IMG/VR virus record: IMGVR_UViG_3300025759_000250
Coordinates: 1 to 37,917 of that record
From: a virus
Direction: 5' to 3' (one strand)
DNA length: 37,917 nt
Shown here: piece by piece, positions 16,301-22,419 of the stretch
How positions within the stretch are numbered: the first letter of the stretch is position 1
Layout: each line of letters begins with the position of its first letter
Notes under the pieces: generated by a model
Databases searched by the model: none
What the model was told of the DNA's origin: nothing
The model's input: the letters and a program-made list of their open reading frames with translations, nothing else
Made by a program: the position numbers and the translations under genes

Positions 16301-18309
16301 ATCCTATGAGATAATATAGGGGAAAATACTCTTTGCATTTTGAAGCCTGTATTCTTGAAGAATTGCTTAACGTTTGCTAATGCACCACGAATACCACCAG
16401 CTTCTAAATCTTCTTCATATGTATCATAACTTCCAGATTCTGCTATTTTTTGGAAAGTGCCATCTTTTTGCATTCTTCCTATTTGGTCAAACAAGTCTCC
16501 TGATGTTTCAGCATTTATGATACTATCAATGAAGTTATCACCACCTTCTATATAGTTTCTACCTGTGGGTAAAGTTGCATCTAATAGACCCGCAGGAACA
16601 AAAGGTTTTATGAAACTTAATGCATCTTCTATTTTATTAAATGCACCTCCACTTATCTCATTTAACCATACTGCTAAAGCATCTCCAACATACAAATTTG
16701 GAGGGTCGATATTAACATTTGCTACATCGCCACCTGTTAGGGTATTGTAAATATCTATACCAGTATTGGCTAATTTATTAGCAAAATTAGCAAAATTATT
16801 TATTGTGAAATTTATACCTTCTTGAGAAGCTAATAAAGCTGTCCCTTTTAACCCTCCAGATATAAGGTCACCCGCTGTTGCTAATAACCAAAGACTTTCA
16901 TGTCTTTCCCTATTGCCTGTTAAGCTTGGTGCAAAACCACCAGAGAGGTCATATGTTTGAATATTAGCCTCTTCTATCTTTTGGTTTAGTTCTTCTGGAC
17001 TAAAGTCTAATGCCTCATTCCACATACTATTTATGAAATTTTCTACATTAGGAGTGCTTTCGTAAGTACCATCTTCGTTTTCTTCAATATTAATATAATA
17101 TTGATATTCTGCACTATTGACATCTAAGCCCATGAGATATGACCCAAAAGAACTATCAGGAGTTATCTCAGGGGGAATTATCTCATCTGTTTGTTGTCCA
17201 GTCTCAGGGTCTACCGCATATTCATATTCTCTAATACCAAATAATTTTTCTCTAGCATCAAGTAATTCATTTTCTAATTCTTGTAATTTTTCTTGCCTAA
17301 CTGGCAAATCTTTATCGAATCCACGCTTATCTCCCCTATCTAAAAATTCTTTATAGTCTCGTAATCTCTTAATAGCTTGAGCATATTCAGCTTTCTCACG
17401 ATCCATTAACTCCTTAGTACCTAATTTCGATTGCCTATCATCTGTTGTACCATCAATTAAATCCTCTAATGTGCCTATATCGTTATCATAGAAGTCAGCT
17501 AGACTGTTATATAACTCTTGGTCGTGCCACATCTCATCAATGAAATCACGGTCATATCCCTCATTTTCCAAGAAATCATCATAGCGATGCATATCTTGTA
17601 AATCGGCTTCTGTTATATTTGGTGTTACTACAAAGTCAGGTAATTCATAATATGGTAAATCTTCATTATAATCCATTGCTTCATTAGCAATGAGTGCCTC
17701 ATCTATATTTGATATATCGTCCCTATTTAAAAAAGAATCACCTGCTTGGTCATTCCAGTTTTTTGGTAGTTCTGGTATATTGAAATTTTCTGGATTGTAA
17801 TAACTATCAGGGTCTAAATATTTTTCAGTATCTACAAAACCTCTATCGTTAAAGTCATCTAGTACTTCAAAGCCCAACTCTTCAGCCATGCCATAGTCTA
17901 GACCTAGGTCTAATCCCATTTCAAAACCTAATCCGTAAACATATGGGTCTTGTTCAAATCCATACATATCGATTTCATCGAAATCGTAAATCTCACCCAT
18001 CTCATCGTAATTACCTATATTAAATGAATAAAAATCATCTGATGATAGGTCGAAATCTACTAGGTCTTGTGTTAACTGAGATGCCTGATAAATTTCAGGC
18101 ATATTGTCGAAATCCCAACCTTCCCAGTTATCTATATCTGAATCACTAACATCTGGTCCAGCGTTAACACCACTATTGCCCTGATTATTAAGGAAATCAT
18201 CTAGAGACCCTTGTGGACCATTAAAATGCATAATAAACTTATTCTTAACTAAATAGTTAAAAATAAGTCTATCTAATTTTAAAAATAAACTATATACAGA
18301 TTTCAACAT
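10327..18309 (-). CDS. Giant virion protein with about 57 thrombospondin type 3 repeats, 2660 aa
   Basis: Three regions are visible. Residues 1-1020 are acidic, Asn/Tyr/Phe-rich and hold two LPDFVV motifs (near 222 and 905). Residues about 1023-2256 are some 57 thrombospondin type 3 units built on DxDGDGVGDNxD then FPDDPxE, each an EF-hand-like calcium site. Residues 2260-2660 are Gln/Asn/Arg-rich and helical, like phage internal or ejection proteins. It lies between the fibre-like gene and the two ejection-type genes, so it is probably a virion part, perhaps a calcium-stiffened rod or adhesin. Start uncertain: ATG 18309 forms TAATG with the gene before it, but its first 26 residues are basic and hydrophobic, unlike the rest. 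ATG 18231 (MHFNGPQGS) gives 2,634 aa and sits just after a hairpin. Confidence 0.75.
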   Translation of the reverse strand: MLKSVYSLFLKLDRLIFNYLVKNKFIMHFNGPQGSLDDFLNNQGNSGVNAGPDVSDSDIDNWEGWDFDNMPEIYQASQLTQDLVDFDLSSDDFYSFNIGNYDEMGEIYDFDEIDMYGFEQDPYVYGLGFEMGLDLGLDYGMAEELGFEVLDDFNDRGFVDTEKYLDPDSYYNPENFNIPELPKNWNDQAGDSFLNRDDISNIDEALIANEAMDYNEDLPYYELPDFVVTPNITEADLQDMHRYDDFLENEGYDRDFIDEMWHDQELYNSLADFYDNDIGTLEDLIDGTTDDRQSKLGTKELMDREKAEYAQAIKRLRDYKEFLDRGDKRGFDKDLPVRQEKLQELENELLDAREKLFGIREYEYAVDPETGQQTDEIIPPEITPDSSFGSYLMGLDVNSAEYQYYINIEENEDGTYESTPNVENFINSMWNEALDFSPEELNQKIEEANIQTYDLSGGFAPSLTGNRERHESLWLLATAGDLISGGLKGTALLASQEGINFTINNFANFANKLANTGIDIYNTLTGGDVANVNIDPPNLYVGDALAVWLNEISGGAFNKIEDALSFIKPFVPAGLLDATLPTGRNYIEGGDNFIDSIINAETSGDLFDQIGRMQKDGTFQKIAESGSYDTYEEDLEAGGIRGALANVKQFFKNTGFKMQRVFSPILSHRIFDAVFSGGDPMQIGTVDGVPIVDLPSNILGAYGHLAGPRSASEYYNAIKDAGYDPENFNPEDLNDLRNIWINLVNGNEEIQAELYSNINTENVTELGLDAINEAIESNFGTSIYGLNDAQAYAFLQELANNMANTEDGYELSNGFVISQDILNEIDIESMYPNWDDEKASDYVNDFANGITNNSDYDFITEGGIANIPLDSDFEQIYTLPDFVVSATDPRYDNFSAINEFNDFAYNMSFFNDEIYNTAMQDAVDAYNEATGENIEVPVKGSISAPLRGVEDISPYASLSEKYTKLAEMVRNGTITKGEAYTYLNQFGTRDYGFNPYDPSSMPYDPEEVIREDFDAFLISEEKRLGIHDEDNDGVYDQDDVAPDDPNIMLGDADNDGIDDFIDEYLDDRDNDGTVDSEDDFPDDPNYDTDTDQDGVADELDAFPYDSLEQTDTDGDGVGDNLDDFPEDPLEQTDTDGDGVGDNLDDFPNNPNEFEDLDFDGLGDSSEDPYPNDRDNDGTIDAEDEFPDDPNEWDDIDGDGVGDNEDAFFTDPDEWKDTDGDGVGDNSDDFPDDPEFSSDIDGDGYADEIDEFPNDPNEAEDQDGDGIGDNEDGEFALDFDNDGVDDPEDDFPEDPTETTDTDGDGVGDNTDAFIDDPNETTDTDGDGVGDNSDQFIDDPNETTDSDGDGVGDNADAFDDDPNETTDSDGDGVGDNTDEFPDDPDETVDSDGDGMGDNEDMFPDDADETIDSDGDGLGDNEDDFPNDPDETIDSDGDGLGDNEDEFDDDPNAKYDTDGDGTADFYDDFPEDSSETTDSDGDGVGDNADDFPDDPNFDTDTDGDGYDDSIDDFPNDADEWEDQDSDGVGDNEDDFPIDPSETTDSDGDGVGDNADDFPDDPDYFSDRDGDTVPDEIDDFPDDERYDLDTDGDNTPDEIDDFPNDPDEDTDSDGDGTGDNEDVFPYNPNEIKDSDADGVGDNADAFPDDATETLDSDGDGVGNNEDAFDDDPNETKDSDGDGVGDNEDAFDDDPNEIQDSDGDGVGDNADAFPLNEREQSDRDGDGIGDNTDAFPDDADEWNDMDEDGVGDNEDEFPEDPLETKDSDGDGVGDRADDFPDDPTFSSDIDGDGYADEIDDFPEDPNEAEDQDGDGVGDNSDQFPLNPNETTDTDGDGYGDNSDQFPNNPNEWEDEDGDGLGDNEEDPSTFDRDNDGVIDDLDSFKDDPTESEDSDGDGIGDNSDPYPLNEDVLDDDSDGVANAFDAFPENPNETVDSDGDGRGDNEDLFPNNPDEWEDEDGDGLGDNVEDPSTFDKDNDGVIDDLDAFIDDPNESEDSDGDGIGDNSDPYPLNEDVLDDDGDGVANAFDVFIDDPTESVDTDGDGVGDNADFDPNNPDLRYDTDGDGYADSIDSFPEDPNEQEDQDGDGIGDNSDPYPLNEDVLDADEDGVADAFDDFPEDPNESIDTDGDGVGDNADFDPNNPDLKYDSDGDGYADSIDSFPNDGTEWEDQDNDGKGDNSDEYPLNEDVTDTDGDGVMDAFDFDPNNADVQTDPNTTDTDGDGVFDAFDFDINDPNVSVDPNTIDTDGDGIPNYLDDYPDDPNQNDASNNNGDNGFDDGQNNDGNPFDGNNQNVTFPDQTGTSAESNVDANGIINGSFVNMAEIKENDPVYSIIRYTHGAEKAEEVRGFGITHPTVQQYLREYQIDSGNLSLDVQEELAPRSQQLGAEIRREQTKTDIDDINLLGADYRDAMMGSQPSASKALGKLEAQMDRFESRALGGPSTREQYLASEGAFAFGKSRGRPSDDITRFEQYNLMDDVVRQNEQNLSTSIQNVMNSERFITGDIAGKITRQSPYEAGINAMNTPLGFADMVDIGTSNFANQEQEALLNRQLNEYRREMALVDRVNEPNKYESLVLGIEDVTNALDSIASFPSQMRNITRGVGDLVSGLGTFFDGKKGNAFTTPNYYGNQNSSFGSSNVQLGSFKQPDYGDALNSLIYGSNKYN
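11540..15240. repeat. Thrombospondin type 3 coding repeat tract, about 57 units of about 66 bp
   Basis: Tandem degenerate units, mostly 22 codons (66 bp) but with indels, encode DxDxDGxGDN...FPxDPxE. Read on the plus strand, each shows a core such as CCATCTCCATC or CCGTCACCATC. Neighbouring copies differ largely at third codon positions, so the protein pattern is kept while the DNA has drifted. Higher-order duplications occur between 11.75 and 12.8 kb. The lack of constant repeat length and unique spacers rules out a CRISPR array. Confidence 0.92.
18238..18267 (-). promoter_or_regulatory. 14-bp AT-rich hairpin at the start of the giant gene
   Basis: CTTATTCTTAACTA (18238-18251) and TAGTTAAAAATAAG (18254-18267) are complementary at 13 of 14 positions with two A between. 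The hairpin ends 6 nt before the ATG at 18231 and lies inside the extended frame starting at 18309. It may control initiation of the giant gene or stabilise or process the mRNA. Confidence 0.45.
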
Positions 18310-19067
18310 TATTTGCCATAGACTGTGTAGTGTACTCTAGTTACACCCGCTGTATGTTCTATAACTAATGTTGTTGTATTTAATGATTTTACGTAAGCTT
18401 TATTATCTGCTAAAGCTTCATCTTTTTCTATATCCACATTAGCACTATACACACTAGCAAAATTTGAACCACCTGCACTAGAATCAGCAAATGTGATTGT
18501 AGTTGTCGTGGTTGTACTATCAGCGGGTGCTACTGCTCCTACCTTCATTACTAATGAGTTTGGTAGTAAAATTGTAGTACCTCTATTTCCCGTACCATCA
18601 GAAGAGCCATCACTTATTGTAGTTGGATTAAATCCAGCTAGTTTTACCGCATCTGAGTCTACATAATTCTTGATACTAACGTCTGTTGCTAATGTAGTTG
18701 CTGAAGCTCCAGATAGTGTATCACTATTGTTAATAGTTACCTCTGACGGTTGTGCCGAACTGCCAGATACATTACCGATAACTTTTAAATCTCCTATGTA
18801 TCTTAACTTACTGAACGTAACACCATCTGTTGTGCCTGTTGAGTCTTTTATATTTGCTGTAAGTACAGCATCTGTACCTAACTGCGTGCTACTTATACCT
18901 CCGCTTTTTACGCTTAGGATACCCGATGATGCACCAGTAGATACTGCTATTGTTTGATCGTCTACCGAATCTGTTGATATTTCAGCACCAGAAATTATTG
19001 CGTTAAGCGAAGATGCTGTAACCTGATTACCTGTGTTGAAATTCTGTGATGTTGTTAATTTTGCCAT
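18309..19067 (-). CDS. Tail fibre-like protein, 252 aa
   Basis: The protein is rich in Ser, Thr, Gly, Asp and Val with few charged Lys/Arg, and starts MAKLTTSQNFNTGNQVTASS, a form common in short fibre or fibre-hinge proteins of marine phages. The middle (GGISSTQLGTDAVLTANIKD) resembles fibre shaft sequence, and the C-terminus (TTLVIEHTAGVTRVHYTVYGK) looks like a beta-structured head. It is linked by TAATG to the nozzle gene before it and to the giant gene after it. Likely a receptor-binding or tail accessory part; no enzymatic motif seen. Confidence 0.55.
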   Translation of the reverse strand: MAKLTTSQNFNTGNQVTASSLNAIISGAEISTDSVDDQTIAVSTGASSGILSVKSGGISSTQLGTDAVLTANIKDSTGTTDGVTFSKLRYIGDLKVIGNVSGSSAQPSEVTINNSDTLSGASATTLATDVSIKNYVDSDAVKLAGFNPTTISDGSSDGTGNRGTTILLPNSLVMKVGAVAPADSTTTTTTITFADSSAGGSNFASVYSANVDIEKDEALADNKAYVKSLNTTTLVIEHTAGVTRVHYTVYGK

Positions 19068-21580
19068 TATATTGCTCTTTCTGTTGAATTAAATGCTATC
19101 GCCCCTGTTGTTTTAATTAATTTAAATTTTACTCTACCTAAGAAGTTATCGAATGTAAATTTTATACCATATCCTCTAGGATTTCCAATCCTACCTCTCA
19201 CAGAAACATCTTCATCTAGAGTAATGTTCTCACCGTTATTGTATGTGCGAACATTACCTAAATCTAGTGTGTAATCAGTATTTTCTGTTTGTGCTGTAAT
19301 ATCAAAGTAGTTTACATTCATATAATCACCACCTTGCACATGAAATTCAAAGTCTTTCCATTTTTTTCTATCTATTACTCCAGCATTATATAATCTTGTA
19401 GTTAATGAAGCAGGTATAGTTGATAGATTAGGTGTTGCCCCAACTGATGTAATAACTTGGTCTGCTGGTATAGTCATACCTTCTAGTTGATGTATAGCAC
19501 CTAATGATGATGTAGCATATACTGCCCTCTTATCACCCTCACCTGCAACGATTAAATCGAGCACCTCAAAATTTAGCGGGTTTCCTGAACCATCAACACT
19601 AGCTACCGTATCTACAGATTCCCATTGTCTATTTAAAAAGTTATAAACTAATATAGCATTATTGCCTGTAGCTAATACTGTATTACCATCTGAGTCTTTA
19701 GTATTTAGGGGTACTGCTAAATAATATCTATTATTGAAATAAACCCCTGTAGATTTATCCCACAAATCTTTATTTATATCATTCATTGTGAGATTTATAG
19801 ACTCAGATAATGGAACTTCACTACCTCTCAAGTTGTACAAATCCTCAAATGATAATCCATATACACCATTATCGGATAAAAATATTAATTCATTACCAAC
19901 TTGTATAATAGATTTTCTAGCCACAAGCCCTAGTTCTTGTGTGATTAATTGATTTACTGTATCCCTAAATCCTACACTATTAACATTCTGTATCAATGAT
20001 ATAGATTTTCTGTTAAATACTACTAATTTATCATCAGCAAATGAGAATAAGCCAACTAATGAATCATTATCGCCTGCCTGAGATGTTATAAATGTAGCAA
20101 AGGGTGTATCGAAGGTATCTGGTTTGAATGCACCTGAGATAAGTATCTCATCATCTACATTGCGTGATGTAAACACATCATCCGCTACGCCTGTAGAAAA
20201 GAAGTATGGTACAGCTAATCTATTAGAATGTGTAACACCAAACTCAGGTGCTGGCATATGTGTAAAACCTTGACCTGATGATAATCTCACGGTCAAATCT
20301 AGTGCAACACCATTACCCGCACCAGCAGTACCCACATTCGGTACACCTTCTGGTATATTAAATGTAAAATCTGTATCACTAGATGTTGCTATCTCATATG
20401 TATCACCAACTGTGAGTCCTGTCCCTCCTTTATCAACTATGCTTATGATATCACCTACTATAACCTTATCTGCACCTGAGTTACTTATAGTAACGGTACA
20501 AATACCATTTATTATAGTACAATCATTAGTTACACCTTTTAGTGTAGGTTGTGTATATGTTCCACTCTCAACCTTTGTGTAATCACTACAAACGATAGGA
20601 TTAGTAGTAGTAACATATGTTTCGTTGCCACCCGATAAAGCATATGTAAATGTTTTATCTCCTGTTTTAGTTATTTCTTTTTGTACACCATTTGGGTCTG
20701 TAGTTACTGCACCGCCTGAACCTGAACCAATAAGATTACTTATAGTTACCTTATCCCCTGTTTCTAAATGATGGTTAGTTACTGTTGTTACTGTGACCTT
20801 ACTTGTTGAATTGTCTAAAACAGCACTTGCAATATCTGAGATTTTTAAAGTATTTTCTAATGCTGTACTACCTTTTCTAAAAATATATGATTTATAAAAA
20901 GCCTGTATAGTATTAGAGTTTTCAGTTACTTGTACATTTATAGGGTAACCTATCTTAAATGAAACTGCGTCTGATATTCTTACACCAAATGCAGAGTCAT
21001 TAGATACTAATATTATATATTCCTTAGAGTCGTAATAAGCATCAGTATAATTAGCAGATGCGTAAGTAGCTGTTGTAAAGTTTTCTGAAAGATAAGGTGC
21101 TCCTACGGTTGCTGTGCCCGTTGGTGTACCTGAGACATTTGGAATAGTAATCGTTAGCTGTGTCGTAGATGTTACATTTGCTTTAAAATTACTATTATTA
21201 TTAAAATTAGTTAAGGGGTCTGTAAGACTTACACCTATTGTTGTACCATTTACAATCTCATGAGGACCTCCAAAATTTAAAGTAAGTACATCGCCAACTA
21301 GACTACTAGAACTTAATGAATTTGATACTACATTAGCATATAGATAAAAAGGTAATATAAATTCCGTATTAGTATCTAGCGTAACAGGATTTGATAATAT
21401 GCTTATACCTTTACGAACCTGTGCAACACCCTCTAGGTCAAATCTGAAGTTTTTAGCATCAGAAAATAAACCAGCTTTTAAATTATCTGGTCTTAGCCTG
21501 TTATTAAACCCAATAAAACTAGAATCATAATCCTCTAATTGTTTATCGTCTAATGTTCCATATGTCTGGTATCTTGGCAT
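19067..21580 (-). CDS. Tail nozzle / tubular protein B-like beta-propeller, 837 aa
   Basis: The opening (NNRLRPDNLKAGLFSDAKNF, then DLEGVAQVRKGI) is the typical start of podovirus nozzle proteins (P22 gp10 / T7 gp12 type). Later segments also fit: HSNRLAVPYF, SLVGLFSFADDKLVVFNRKS, a run ending LGLVARKSI, then ELIFLSDNGVYGLS and YNNRYYLAVPLN, which are propeller blades. An inserted Gly/Thr-rich region (about residues 230-410, with KVTVTTVTNHHLETGDKVTI) looks like tandem Ig-like or ubiquitin-activating-like beta modules. It would close the tail end of the virion. TAATG couplings exist on both sides. Recognition is by pattern, not alignment. Confidence 0.72.
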   Translation of the reverse strand: MPRYQTYGTLDDKQLEDYDSSFIGFNNRLRPDNLKAGLFSDAKNFRFDLEGVAQVRKGISILSNPVTLDTNTEFILPFYLYANVVSNSLSSSSLVGDVLTLNFGGPHEIVNGTTIGVSLTDPLTNFNNNSNFKANVTSTTQLTITIPNVSGTPTGTATVGAPYLSENFTTATYASANYTDAYYDSKEYIILVSNDSAFGVRISDAVSFKIGYPINVQVTENSNTIQAFYKSYIFRKGSTALENTLKISDIASAVLDNSTSKVTVTTVTNHHLETGDKVTISNLIGSGSGGAVTTDPNGVQKEITKTGDKTFTYALSGGNETYVTTTNPIVCSDYTKVESGTYTQPTLKGVTNDCTIINGICTVTISNSGADKVIVGDIISIVDKGGTGLTVGDTYEIATSSDTDFTFNIPEGVPNVGTAGAGNGVALDLTVRLSSGQGFTHMPAPEFGVTHSNRLAVPYFFSTGVADDVFTSRNVDDEILISGAFKPDTFDTPFATFITSQAGDNDSLVGLFSFADDKLVVFNRKSISLIQNVNSVGFRDTVNQLITQELGLVARKSIIQVGNELIFLSDNGVYGLSFEDLYNLRGSEVPLSESINLTMNDINKDLWDKSTGVYFNNRYYLAVPLNTKDSDGNTVLATGNNAILVYNFLNRQWESVDTVASVDGSGNPLNFEVLDLIVAGEGDKRAVYATSSLGAIHQLEGMTIPADQVITSVGATPNLSTIPASLTTRLYNAGVIDRKKWKDFEFHVQGGDYMNVNYFDITAQTENTDYTLDLGNVRTYNNGENITLDEDVSVRGRIGNPRGYGIKFTFDNFLGRVKFKLIKTTGAIAFNSTERAI

Positions 21581-21891
21581 TAAGCTATAGGTCTTCTAGG
21601 TGCAGAAGCGTCTGGTCTCATGTACATCTCATCTGACATGGGAGTTATATCAAATTCACCCCTAGGTCTAGTTCTAGAAAAAGCCTGTTGTGGAGGCATC
21701 TGTGTTTCCCTTGGTGCATTTCTAGAAGCTCTCATGTTCCTAGCTGTTACAGGAGGTCTTCCTGTGTTACCACTCATCATTCTATTATTCATCCTTCTAT
21801 TGAGGGATGCAGGGTTAGGTAAATTTCCATTTCTGCGGTCTGTACGCTTCATAATAGATTTACCTTGGGGCATATGATTAGGTGAGTGCAT
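21580..21891 (-). CDS. Basic, disordered small protein, 103 aa
   Basis: MHSPNHMPQGKSIMKRTDRR... is rich in Arg, Asn, Met and Pro and poor in hydrophobic residues, so probably unfolded alone. Its start overlaps the previous stop (TAATG at 21889-21893) and its stop overlaps the nozzle start. It belongs to a set of very basic small proteins in this part of the operon. A role in binding DNA or the tail channel is possible but not shown. Confidence 0.55.
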   Translation of the reverse strand: MHSPNHMPQGKSIMKRTDRRNGNLPNPASLNRRMNNRMMSGNTGRPPVTARNMRASRNAPRETQMPPQQAFSRTRPRGEFDITPMSDEMYMRPDASAPRRPIA

Positions 21892-21989
21892 TATTTCTTT
21901 TTTCCTTTCATCATTGCTCGACCTTTAGCTTTAGCTTTTTTTGATGGTCTACCAACTTTACTTCCGTATGTTCCTTTTCCGAATGGCAT
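21891..21989 (-). CDS. Tiny Lys/Gly-rich protein, 32 aa
   Basis: MPFGKGTYGSKVGRPSKK... ends MMKGKKK. An unusually good Shine-Dalgarno, AGGAGG, lies 8 nt before the ATG, and those six bases are also the Arg-Arg codons of the upstream PEP-CTERM protein. Its stop overlaps the next ATG. Short proteins starting M-P-x-G-K-G-T-Y-G-S are familiar from marine phages, usually unannotated. Function unknown; the charge suggests nucleic-acid or membrane-surface binding. Confidence 0.6.
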   Translation of the reverse strand: MPFGKGTYGSKVGRPSKKAKAKGRAMMKGKKK

Positions 21990-21991
21990 AA

Positions 21992-22270
21992 TTATTTCCT
22001 CCTTTTAATTAATGTGTATAACAATACCGCAAATCCAGCAAATAGAACATATGTTGAAGGTTCTGGTATTGCTAAATCAGCAGATAGTCTAAAATCTACT
22101 TCATCCCAATTATACTGTACTCCCTCGTACAATAATCCATCGTACTCAAATCTAGCCCATTCAGGTAGAGATGGTACATAAAAATAATTTAAATCTGTAT
22201 TTATACTAATAGACTCCCATTGTGGGTCTGGTTCTAGTATTAATTCTGGGTATGTAAGTTCGTGACTCAT
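21992..22270 (-). CDS. PEP-CTERM sorting-signal protein, 92 aa
   Basis: The C-terminus has the full tripartite PEP-CTERM signal: IPEPST at residues 68-73 (Pro69-Glu70-Pro71), a hydrophobic helix YVLFAGFAVLLYTLI (74-88) and the basic tail KRRK at the very end. In bacteria this signal is recognised by exosortase (EpsH/XrtA) and linked to exopolysaccharide or biofilm surface export. The N-terminal 67 residues are acidic and aromatic-rich (EPDPQWESI, YVPSLPEWARF) and show no N-terminal signal peptide, which normal substrates have. It is ATGA-coupled to a 50-aa membrane protein and lies near the holin. It may be a decoy, an exosortase substrate placed in the envelope, or an acquired host fragment. 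The motif is clear; the role is unknown. Confidence 0.75.
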   Translation of the reverse strand: MSHELTYPELILEPDPQWESISINTDLNYFYVPSLPEWARFEYDGLLYEGVQYNWDEVDFRLSADLAIPEPSTYVLFAGFAVLLYTLIKRRK

Positions 22271-22419
22271 TTCTTAAAAATATCTTTAAATTCTTTTAGT
22301 AACTTATTTATTATATTATTCTTAGGTAAGAACATTGCTATAATAGATATTATACCAACATAGGCAAGACCCATAGCCATGAGGTCATCTTTATAATTAT
22401 TTAGTATGTATTCTATCAT
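22267..22419 (-). CDS. Single-pass membrane protein, 50 aa
   Basis: MIEYILNNYKDDLMAMGLAY... has one membrane segment (about residues 15-31, LMAMGLAYVGIISIIAMF) followed by a Lys-rich amphipathic end (LLKEFKDIFKK). The start overlaps the 272-aa gene's stop by ATGA and its own stop overlaps the PEP-CTERM start the same way. Size, topology and place close to a holin make it a candidate lysis accessory protein (holin partner, antiholin or spanin-like), without sequence proof. Confidence 0.6.
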   Translation of the reverse strand: MIEYILNNYKDDLMAMGLAYVGIISIIAMFLPKNNIINKLLKEFKDIFKK

